A stretch of DNA of 39,106 bases from the NCBI GenBank assembly GCA_947166305.1, contig CAMVDV010000029.1, positions 1-39,106 on the forward strand, written 5' to 3'. Origin of the DNA: an uncultured Prevotellaceae bacterium (GTDB lineage Bacteria; Bacteroidota; Bacteroidia; Bacteroidales; Bacteroidaceae). How positions within the stretch are numbered: position 1 is the stretch's first letter; the number at the start of each line of letters is the position of its first letter. This document shows, piece after piece, positions 33,400 through 39,106 of this stretch. Under the pieces are notes generated by a model. That model was not told where the DNA came from, ran no database searches, and saw nothing but the letters and a program-made list of their open reading frames with translations. The translations under genes were made by a program, and so were the position numbers.

Positions 33400-34923
33400 T
33401 CAGAGTGATTGACGTTTCTTGCCGAGCCATCCGTCCCACGCCACGGTGAGCATGGCACCGTTGCTGCTGCCCAAGAGCGTGCCGCTGTTGTGTCCGTAGG
33501 CTGCCGTTATGCTGAGCTCCTTCACTTGTCTTGGTCTATAGACGGCTTCGAGGAGAAGGAAATGTCCCTTCAGAGGGTCCATCACAGGGTCGTCGTATGT
33601 GCCGAAGTTCTTCTCGTAGGTATAGAGGGCGCGCCATGCCAGCCAGTCGGCAGGGTTTCCCTTGAGGCCGACGTGGTGCGCGTTGAGGCGACTGAAGTAG
33701 CAAAGCATCGAGGTGCCTTTTCCCATATATGAATTGTAGAGCGGCGAGAGAAGGAGAGGATTGCCTATGACGAAGCCACCATGATGCCATGAGCCGTAGA
33801 CATGATGGCTGTAGTAGTTGTCTTTTGCACTTATCTGCTGCGGATTCTCTTGCGTTGCGTCGTGATAGAGAGGGCCGCTCTGGTTCTTCGTGCCGTTGTG
33901 CTCATAGACGATAATGCTGACGTAGCGGTTGCGGGGCAGGTTTATCTCGACGCCGAGGAGCATATCTTTCCAGAAACCGTACTGCATTCCTATCTGACTG
34001 TGGTCCTCGAAGAAGTGGTCCATATAGGCTCCCACGCTCCAGCCCTTTCCTGCCCAGTCCAGACGGACGTGCCAGGAGCCGACGTGGTTGCCGACGGCAT
34101 TGGCAAAGGCGTCGCCGTCGTTGACATCTCCTCCGCCGGGCACGAAGGCATTCCACATGTTTCCGCCGAGCTTGATGTCTTGTTCAAGCTGCTGCCCCGT
34201 GTAGGACACCACGTTGTAGCCTTTGCCTCCGAACTGACAGGCCATCTCCATGCCCCACTTGAGCGTGAGCGGGAACTTCTTTTCGTTGCCAATCCTCATG
34301 AGGAGTGCTTTGGAATGGAAGAAGCTGTTGCGCGTGTAGAGATTCTTGCCGGATCCTGCCCAGCTTCGTTGCCATTTATTGTCGGTATAGAAGCCGTAGG
34401 CGATGTGTGCTTTGACGGCAAACCATCCTTTCGTGCCGGGCACATCCCAGAAGTGGGGCAGTTCGATGCGGACTTGTGGAATGGGTCGGGCGTTGATGCC
34501 GAGCGTCATTCCGCCGGTGGAGAGTTCGTTGTTCTTCAGTTCCGACGGGCGTTCCTTCTGCCCGAGCGAGAGCCTAATCATTTTCCACCCGAGGTCCACG
34601 AAGGCTTGCTGAAGGCAGAAGTCGCTATGGTTGCCGTATCCTGCTGCGAGGTCTGCGCCGTAGCCGATGCGCCAGTTGCGGAGCGAGTCGGACTCGATGT
34701 CGCGCTTGATGTAGGTGCGTGCCAGGAAAGTGTTGTTGCGGAGGGCACCGAGGCCATACCGGTTGCTTGTGAACCAGAAGGGTGCTCTGTCGCCGTCGCC
34801 GAAAGTGCCGCGAAGGCTTGCGCCGTACTGCACGTCCTCGATGAGACGCTTGGCCTGTGGACGAAGGCCTTGAGGCAGGAGCCAGAGGCACAGGAGGGTG
34901 ATTATGGCGGCGCGTATGGTCAT
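33400..34923 (-). CDS. Capsule assembly Wzi family outer-membrane protein
   Basis: The 507-residue protein has a signal peptide (about 1-24) and the alternating aromatic/glycine pattern of a large outer-membrane beta-barrel. Similarity to the Wzi family is clear in the N-terminal GDGDRAPFWFTSNRYG and the later VSIIVYEHNGTKNQSGP and DNYYSH segments. In E. coli K30, Wzi is an 18-strand barrel that holds capsular polysaccharide at the cell surface. Its ATG overlaps the TGA of the upstream GT2 gene (ATGA), so translation is probably coupled. Confidence 0.88.
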   Translation of the reverse strand: MTIRAAIITLLCLWLLPQGLRPQAKRLIEDVQYGASLRGTFGDGDRAPFWFTSNRYGLGALRNNTFLARTYIKRDIESDSLRNWRIGYGADLAAGYGNHSDFCLQQAFVDLGWKMIRLSLGQKERPSELKNNELSTGGMTLGINARPIPQVRIELPHFWDVPGTKGWFAVKAHIAYGFYTDNKWQRSWAGSGKNLYTRNSFFHSKALLMRIGNEKKFPLTLKWGMEMACQFGGKGYNVVSYTGQQLEQDIKLGGNMWNAFVPGGGDVNDGDAFANAVGNHVGSWHVRLDWAGKGWSVGAYMDHFFEDHSQIGMQYGFWKDMLLGVEINLPRNRYVSIIVYEHNGTKNQSGPLYHDATQENPQQISAKDNYYSHHVYGSWHHGGFVIGNPLLLSPLYNSYMGKGTSMLCYFSRLNAHHVGLKGNPADWLAWRALYTYEKNFGTYDDPVMDPLKGHFLLLEAVYRPRQVKELSITAAYGHNSGTLLGSSNGAMLTVAWDGWLGKKRQSL

Positions 34924-35783
34924 TCCTTACTGCTGTTTTTCAGTTCCCGGAGGAGTCTTTTGTTGTATCGTCTGCGGCCGCTGTCGTAGATCCAGCCCCA
35001 CTTGTTGAAGTATTTAACCACGCTGAACATGTGTGCCAGCGAGAGGTGCCATTTGTGGTAGGAGAGGCGGCTGAAGCGGTGATAGATGCTCACCGAGGGG
35101 TAGAACAGTGTCTTGTGCTTGGCATGGAGGCGGCGGGTGATGTCCACATCCTCCATGTACATGAAGAATCGCTCGTCGAAGATGCCTTCGCTCTTCAGTG
35201 CGCTCACGCGGAAGAACATGAAGCAGCCGGAGAGGAAGGGCACGTTCATCTGCTTGTCGTAGCCGGAGTGCCGGAGCTCGAAGCGGTTGTTTCTCCTGGC
35301 AATGAGCTTGGCCGGGAGGAAGAAGCGAGAGAAGAGGTCGAACGGAGTGGGCAGCAATTTGGCCAGACACTGCACGGATCCGTTGAGGAAGAGCACCTTG
35401 GGCATCACCTGGGCGATGGTTTTGTCCTCTTCCATCAGTCGCCAGAGGGCAGGAATGACTTCGGCGCCGAACCAAACGTCGGGGTTCACCACCAGATGAT
35501 ACTGGCTGCCCTCGTCCATGGCCTTGCGCAGGGCGACGTTGTGGCCGCAGCCATAGCCTCTGTTGGCTTCCTTGATGTATTCCATACGAAAGCCCCGGCC
35601 CTCGTGTCTGAGGTATTCTTCGTCCTTGCGCATGTACTCCTGCAGCTCGTCCTCAAGGCCCTGGAATGTGTCGCTGTGGTCGATAATCCACACTTTCTGC
35701 ACGGGCGATATGAGCAGGCTGCGGAGGATGCCCTCCAGGTCGAGCAGGTTGTTGTTGTATGTTACTATCGATGCTGTTATCAT
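34920..35783 (-). CDS. Family 2 glycosyltransferase
   Basis: From the ATG at 35783 the protein has 287 residues, starting with the GT-A strand MITASIVTYNN. The nucleotide-sugar/metal site is in VVNPDVWF, and the acceptor-site motif MYMEDVDITRR lies near residue 210. It resembles rhamnosyltransferase-like GT2 proteins of O-antigen and capsule loci that use nucleotide sugars in the cytoplasm. An ATG at 35858 would add 25 residues but would place a perfect 22-bp palindrome (35846-35867) across the start, so the internal start is preferred. It overlaps wzi by four bases. Confidence 0.86.
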   Translation of the reverse strand: MITASIVTYNNNLLDLEGILRSLLISPVQKVWIIDHSDTFQGLEDELQEYMRKDEEYLRHEGRGFRMEYIKEANRGYGCGHNVALRKAMDEGSQYHLVVNPDVWFGAEVIPALWRLMEEDKTIAQVMPKVLFLNGSVQCLAKLLPTPFDLFSRFFLPAKLIARRNNRFELRHSGYDKQMNVPFLSGCFMFFRVSALKSEGIFDERFFMYMEDVDITRRLHAKHKTLFYPSVSIYHRFSRLSYHKWHLSLAHMFSVVKYFNKWGWIYDSGRRRYNKRLLRELKNSSKE

Positions 35784-35845
35784 TACGTTGGCTCTGTCCA
35801 CCCGGCCGTCGGCGCAGTGCGCCCCGACGAAGGTCGGGATGTCTG

Positions 35846-35867
35846 TTATCGTAAGCACTTACGATAA
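35846..35867. promoter_or_regulatory. Perfect palindrome upstream of the GT2-wzi operon
   Basis: TTATCGTAAG and CTTACGATAA flank a central CA, forming a perfect 10-bp inverted repeat about 63 bases upstream of the GT2 start. Next to it CCCGAC-GAAG-GTCGGG (about 35823-35838) forms a short hairpin. The first looks like a dimer-binding operator. No matching regulator is in the window. Confidence 0.55.
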
Positions 35868-35923
35868 TATAACGAATGGGGCGGACGATTTATTGCTCAA
35901 ATGCTATAAAATGTTAAACTTTC

Positions 35924-38077
35924 CTAATGTTTTGTCACACAGCCTCCTGTTTCTTCCCCTATGCTGAGCAGGCAGAAGGGGAGTGCGGTGCTGAGATAGG
36001 TGATGTCGAAGGTGGAGGAAAAGAGGTCCCAATTCTCCAGCCGGTACATATTGTGGACGAACGTGACGACCACAAAAACGGTAAGCATGACGGTTGAATT
36101 TCGGTAGTACCGTTTTGCGATGCCCCTCCAGTTCAGTGCCAGATACAGCGCAAGGGGCAGGAACAGGAGGAAGTCCGACGGGTTGCCCTGACGCGTTTGC
36201 AGCGCCCAGGGGTTGTTATGGAAATGGAAGAACTGCTGCCAGTCCCAGAGGGCAAAGGGGACGAAGGTGAGGACGAAGACGGCCACCGCCAACGCCGTCA
36301 GCAGGAAGGCTCGCCTGAGGCCCATCTTCAGCAAGTGGGGGAAGAACAGCAGGCCGAGGGGCAACAGCACTATCACCCTTGTGCAGGCCAGCAGACCCAC
36401 TGCCACAGCCAGTTGCCAGCCGTGCCGTCTGGCCCACCCGGGGCTGAGGCGGGGCAGGCAGAGGCAGGCGAGGGAGGCCACGAGGAGCATGTTGGTGATG
36501 AGGTCGCTGCGCACCGCCGCCTCATACCAGACGCCGACCGACGAGACGAGCAACAGCCCTATGGCCGCCGCACGCTCCGGACCAAGCACCTTCCTGCTGC
36601 TCCAGAGGAACAAGCCTGCGGCCACGAAGAACGACAGCCCTACGTTGCCAAGCAGAAAGAAGGGGATGTGGAGCACTTGCCAAACGGGGAAAGGCGACGC
36701 ATTGCCGCCCAGATGCGTAGTCGCGCCGTAGGGATAGATGCCGTGCAGAAGGTTCTGAATGGGAAAATGGAGTGCCGACCAGCGGTCCACCTGCAGGCTG
36801 TACGGGTCGATGGCAAGTTGCATCGCCAGCATTCCCGCCAGGGCCACGATGCAGAACAACGCGATAACCTCCCTGTAGGGACGTGCCGCGGCGCGTCCGC
36901 AACGAGCCTCCCGACATTGCCTGCCGTCCGCTTCGCCGTCTCGCACGCTGCTATTTCCCGACTCGGCGCATTGATTTTTGGTTTTTGAATTTTGAATTAT
37001 TAGTCCCCTCCCCTTTGCTTCCACCACACGCAACAGGGCATAGTAGAACCCGACGGCAGCGAGGGTGGCAAACGGCGCAAGGACGACCGACAGCCGCGAC
37101 GAATACTTCGCCACGAAGACGGCGTTGATGCCGACGAACAGCACCTCCGCCACGCCAAGCCGACGCTCAGCAAAACGTCTGTAAGCCAAGAGGATGCAAA
37201 GGCTCAGCAAACTGCAAGCCAGGAAAAGGAGCGTGCCGCGACCGTCCTTCATCAAGCCGATGAACGGAATATGGGCAATGTAAATCTCCAGGCTGTACTT
37301 CCCCGCCGTCTGCAACAGACCGGACCGTCCGGGACGCAGCAGCATGAGCAGCGGAATAGCCGCCAGCCCCGTCGTCAGGCGGAAAGGGCAAAGCAGGAAA
37401 TGATAGCCCACGCTCCCCTTCAGCGCATGCAGCGGCGGCAACTGCTTCAGCACGAAAAACAGACCGCCCACGAGCAGCAGAAGCACCGACAGGCACAACA
37501 TTTTCCGCTCAGAAAGCGCACGGAGTCGTTCCTTCTCGCGCGAGAGAACCACGCCCGCCAAGAAGCTCAGCGACTGCTCAGCCTCGAGGTGGCCGCTCGG
37601 ACTCTTCGTGCCAAGGCACAGCAGCGCACACGCCGCAAACAGCAGCCAGCGCCAACGCTCACCCAGGAAGCGCGTGCCCACCCAATAGACGGCATAGCAC
37701 TTCAGGATAAAGAAGATAAACCAGAAGAGCGGACGAACGTACAGGAGCTCGTCGAGGCACTTGTGCATGACGGCTCCCGCCGACGTGTCCCACCCCAGCG
37801 GCAGGAATGAGAACAGGTAATTGTAGGCGCAAACGAAGAAAACCGTGGGCAGCACCACCTTCTCCAAGCGCTTCGGCCAGAAACCGCCAAGCCCCCTCTG
37901 CCTGTAAGACTCCTCCAGTCCGAAGCCACTCAACACCAGGAACACCGCCACGAAGAGCCCTCCCAACATATTCACCAGCGGAGAAAGCCGAAGCCCCAGC
38001 AGAACATGGAACAACAGGATGCCCAGGGCAGCGATGCCCCTCAGCGCCTGCGTGTTAGACCTCAAGAATATATCCAT
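35924..38077 (-). CDS. Fusion of acyltransferase 3 and GT-C-like membrane glycosyltransferase
   Basis: From the ATG at 38077 the protein has 717 residues. The first 365 or so match the acyltransferase 3 family (LRGIAALGILLFHVLLG at the start, the LFVAVFLVLSGFGLEESY helix, and the late KYSLEIYIAHIPF), which O-acylates surface glycans. The second half (about 405-717) is a polytopic protein with the look of a GT-C/mannosyltransferase (ALHFPIQNLLHGIYPYG, VRSDLITNMLLVASL). The join (about residues 370-403) is unlike either domain: it contains IIQNSKTKNQ from an AT-rich repeat and GRAAARPYRE from a REP element at 36875-36899. The upstream reading frame to 38278 consists of tandem repeats and lies ahead of the promoter. 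Either a real fusion or a recent joining of two genes. Confidence 0.75.
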   Translation of the reverse strand: MDIFLRSNTQALRGIAALGILLFHVLLGLRLSPLVNMLGGLFVAVFLVLSGFGLEESYRQRGLGGFWPKRLEKVVLPTVFFVCAYNYLFSFLPLGWDTSAGAVMHKCLDELLYVRPLFWFIFFILKCYAVYWVGTRFLGERWRWLLFAACALLCLGTKSPSGHLEAEQSLSFLAGVVLSREKERLRALSERKMLCLSVLLLLVGGLFFVLKQLPPLHALKGSVGYHFLLCPFRLTTGLAAIPLLMLLRPGRSGLLQTAGKYSLEIYIAHIPFIGLMKDGRGTLLFLACSLLSLCILLAYRRFAERRLGVAEVLFVGINAVFVAKYSSRLSVVLAPFATLAAVGFYYALLRVVEAKGRGLIIQNSKTKNQCAESGNSSVRDGEADGRQCREARCGRAAARPYREVIALFCIVALAGMLAMQLAIDPYSLQVDRWSALHFPIQNLLHGIYPYGATTHLGGNASPFPVWQVLHIPFFLLGNVGLSFFVAAGLFLWSSRKVLGPERAAAIGLLLVSSVGVWYEAAVRSDLITNMLLVASLACLCLPRLSPGWARRHGWQLAVAVGLLACTRVIVLLPLGLLFFPHLLKMGLRRAFLLTALAVAVFVLTFVPFALWDWQQFFHFHNNPWALQTRQGNPSDFLLFLPLALYLALNWRGIAKRYYRNSTVMLTVFVVVTFVHNMYRLENWDLFSSTFDITYLSTALPFCLLSIGEETGGCVTKH
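36875..36899. repeat. REP unit inside the acyltransferase-GT fusion gene
   Basis: GTAGGGACGTGCCGCGGCGC followed by GTCCG matches the REPIN arm with two differences. It lies in frame at about residues 393-401, exactly between the two membrane domains, next to TTTTGAATTTTGAATT repeats at about 36983-37000. Confidence 0.9.
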
Positions 38078-38104
38078 CGGAACTGGCTTGTCGAAATTTT
38101 CCTG

Positions 38105-38136
38105 CAAAGATAGCTCTAAAAATCTACATTGCCAAA
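38105..38136 (-). promoter_or_regulatory. Promoter of the acyltransferase-GT gene
   Basis: On the minus strand TTTG (38136-38133) and TATCTTTG (38112-38105) are separated by 20 bases, a good Bacteroidota promoter. It lies 28 bases upstream of the ATG at 38077 and rules out starts further upstream. Confidence 0.75.
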
Positions 38137-38206
38137 CATTTCCAACCATTTTGCATCTTTTCGCCCACGAAACAGCAACTTTCCACAACTCCCGCAGGCC
38201 ATCCGT

Positions 38207-38366
38207 CCACACCCCGCAGGCCATCCATCCACACTCAACAGACCGTCCGTCCACACCCCGCAGACCGTCAGCCCACACTCAACAGGCCGTCAGTCCACAC
38301 CTCGCAAACCGTCCATCCGCACCTTACAAGTCGTTAGTCCACACTCAACAGGCCGTCAGTCCACAC
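38207..38366. repeat. 22-bp tandem array I (8 units)
   Basis: CCACAC (once CCGCAC) begins at 38207, 38229, 38251, 38273, 38295, 38317, 38339 and 38361, exactly 22 bp apart. The unit resembles CCACACTCAACAGGCCGTCA, with the variable part alternating CCCGCAG and CTCAACAG. Confidence 0.93.
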
Positions 38367-38419
38367 CCAACAGGGTTCCACCGCCTTCGACGCACCCCTC
38401 CGCCCAGAACCCAGCAGGG

Positions 38420-38495
38420 TTATCATTGCTTATACATGATAAAGCAATTGCAGCATCATGACCCTGCAATTGCTTCATCATGATGCAGCAATCAA
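38420..38495. repeat. 22-bp tandem array J (3 units)
   Basis: CATGAT/CATGAC recurs at 38435, 38457 and 38479, and GCAATTGC at 38444 and 38466, both 22 bp apart. The unit contains the palindromes GCAATTGC and ATCATGAT. Confidence 0.8.
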
Positions 38496-38520
38496 CACCG
38501 CCTGCCGCATCGTCCGTCAG

Positions 38521-38618
38521 CCCCGTTCGTGCGGATTCCCATCCCCGTTCGTACGGATTCCCATCCCCGTTCGTGCGGATTCCCATCCCCGTTCGTGCGG
38601 ATTCCCATCCCCGTTCGT
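38521..38618. repeat. 22-bp tandem array K (5 units)
   Basis: CCCCGTTCGTGCGGATTCC plus CAT repeats at 38521, 38543, 38565, 38587 and 38609 with a single G-to-A change in the second unit. It is the least diverged array in the window. The last unit runs into a different element at 38619. Confidence 0.96.
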
Positions 38619-38764
38619 GCGGATTTGCAATCCGCATGCATAGAGTATAGGGATTTGCAATCCCGCAAAAACATCACAAGCAAAAGGCACCCACCCCGTT
38701 CGTGCGGATTTGCAATCCGCACGCATAGAATATAGGGATTTGTAATCCCGCAAAAACATCACAA
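38609..38764. repeat. Two copies of a 70-bp element with GGATTTGYAATCC hairpins
   Basis: About 70 bases from 38609 recur at 38694-38763 with only four differences (85-bp period). Each copy starts with one array K unit (CCCCGTTCGTGCGGATT), then GCGGATTTGCAATCCGC and GGGATTTGYAATCCC hairpins and GCAAAAACATCACAA. The hairpin core matches 25471-25485. Confidence 0.9.
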
Positions 38765-38821
38765 ACTAATGCTATCCGCTAAAAGAATGCAGTTCATCAG
38801 AGGGAAGACGACCCTGCCTGC

Positions 38822-38915
38822 GTAGGGACGCGCCGTGGCGCGTCCGTGTATGCAGCGAACGCTCGGCGGAAGAGGATGTGCCGCGGATGGCGGACGCGCC
38901 ACGGCGCGTCCCTAC
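38822..38915. repeat. REPIN-like inverted pair 5
   Basis: GTAGGGACGCGCCGTGGCGC.. at 38822-38846 faces its inverse at 38891-38915. Total length is 94 bp, the same as pair 1, and both internal parts contain GCGGATGGCGGAC- or GCGGACAGCGGAC-type sequence next to the right arm. Confidence 0.9.
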
Positions 38916-39052
38916 AAGCAAAAAAATCGGCAAGCCAGCTCCCCCTTTGGAGCCAGCCCGCCGCCTTTCTTATTATCTAAATCTCTTAATCACCCTTTGG
39001 TAATATCAAGTCACTCTCTCTTGTTGCACGGATATATTTTCGGGAATTTACC

Positions 39053-39073
39053 TTAACGTGAGTTCGATGAAAT
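39053..39073 (+). repeat. Right boundary motif, outward-facing terminal repeat
   Basis: TTAACGTGAGTTCGATGAA plus AT matches the left boundary motif (36-56, minus strand) at 20 of 21 bases. The remaining 33 bases to the window end are AT-rich and unlike the left side. The stretch 38916-39052 contains no recognisable gene, only a short CTCCCCCTTTGG remnant at about 38940. Confidence 0.6.
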
Positions 39074-39106
39074 ATAATTGTCTATAAATTTGGTGATTAG
39101 CGAAAA

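Noticed and set aside
38078..38278. N-terminal extension of the acyltransferase-GT fusion
   Set aside because: It is encoded partly by array I and lies upstream of a well-formed promoter at 38105-38136.
38356..38762. Several overlapping minus-strand ORFs of 76-93 codons rich in GWESARTGMGIRTNGD-type repeats
   Set aside because: They are translations of the 22-bp array K and the duplicated 70-bp element, with no start context. 22 bp is not a multiple of three, so the array reads open in more than one frame.

Overview
The window looks like a chromosomal contig from a member of the Bacteroidales, most likely Prevotellaceae. The evidence is: Bacteroidota-type promoters (TAnnTTTG -7 boxes) in front of most transcription units; secreted enzymes ending in type IX secretion (T9SS) C-terminal signals of the YDLSGR...LPRGI(Y/F)I..GRK form; a BspA-like leucine-rich-repeat surface protein; Wzi and WbpM-type polysaccharide genes; and a coding composition of roughly 55-60% GC with AT-rich spacers. 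No rRNA, tRNA, CRISPR array, phage gene or transposase was seen. Both ends of the window carry the same 21-bp motif pointing outwards, so the contig is probably bounded by copies of one repeated (IS-like) element.

Layout. (1) 1-6403 is a sugar-metabolism region: a glycyl radical enzyme (GRE) gene cut off by the left boundary, a GntR/LacI-type sugar regulator, the intact GRE activase, a GH127 beta-L-arabinofuranosidase and an inositol-phosphatase-family gene. A pair of near-identical 20-bp direct-repeat operators lies upstream of both the GRE and its activase. (2) 6561-7288 is a HepT-MntA toxin-antitoxin pair. (3) 7779-10913 is a large mosaic BspA-LRR/cohesin-like/dockerin-like secreted protein with a long structured leader. 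(4) 11152-17121 is mostly housekeeping: comF, gdhA, a PAP2 phosphatase, prs and a thiE-like gene. (5) 17309-28896 holds exported glycan-degrading enzymes (GH43, GH38, a second GH127-superfamily enzyme), a small carboxypeptidase-regulatory-domain protein and a TSCPD protein; there is no SusC/SusD pair. (6) 29628-38077 is a surface-polysaccharide locus: a UDP-sugar 4,6-dehydratase on the plus strand, and on the minus strand an acyltransferase/GT-C-like fusion, a GT2, Wzi, a small lipoprotein and a WecA-like initiating transferase.

The most unusual content is the repeat landscape. At least eleven separate tandem arrays have unrelated unit sequences but an exact 22-bp period. They alternate with REPIN-like inverted pairs of a GC-rich palindrome (five pairs plus single copies). 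A third family (C-rich palindrome with a CCCTTT(A/G)GGG core) and AT-rich heptad repeats occur in spacers and also in frame inside exported enzymes. Heptad repeats sit in the linker just before the T9SS signal in three of three signal-bearing glycosidases. One palindrome lies at the junction of the two domains of the acyltransferase/glycosyltransferase fusion. This pattern suggests repeat elements that generate protein linkers and spacer structure, and it is the best candidate for an undescribed system here.
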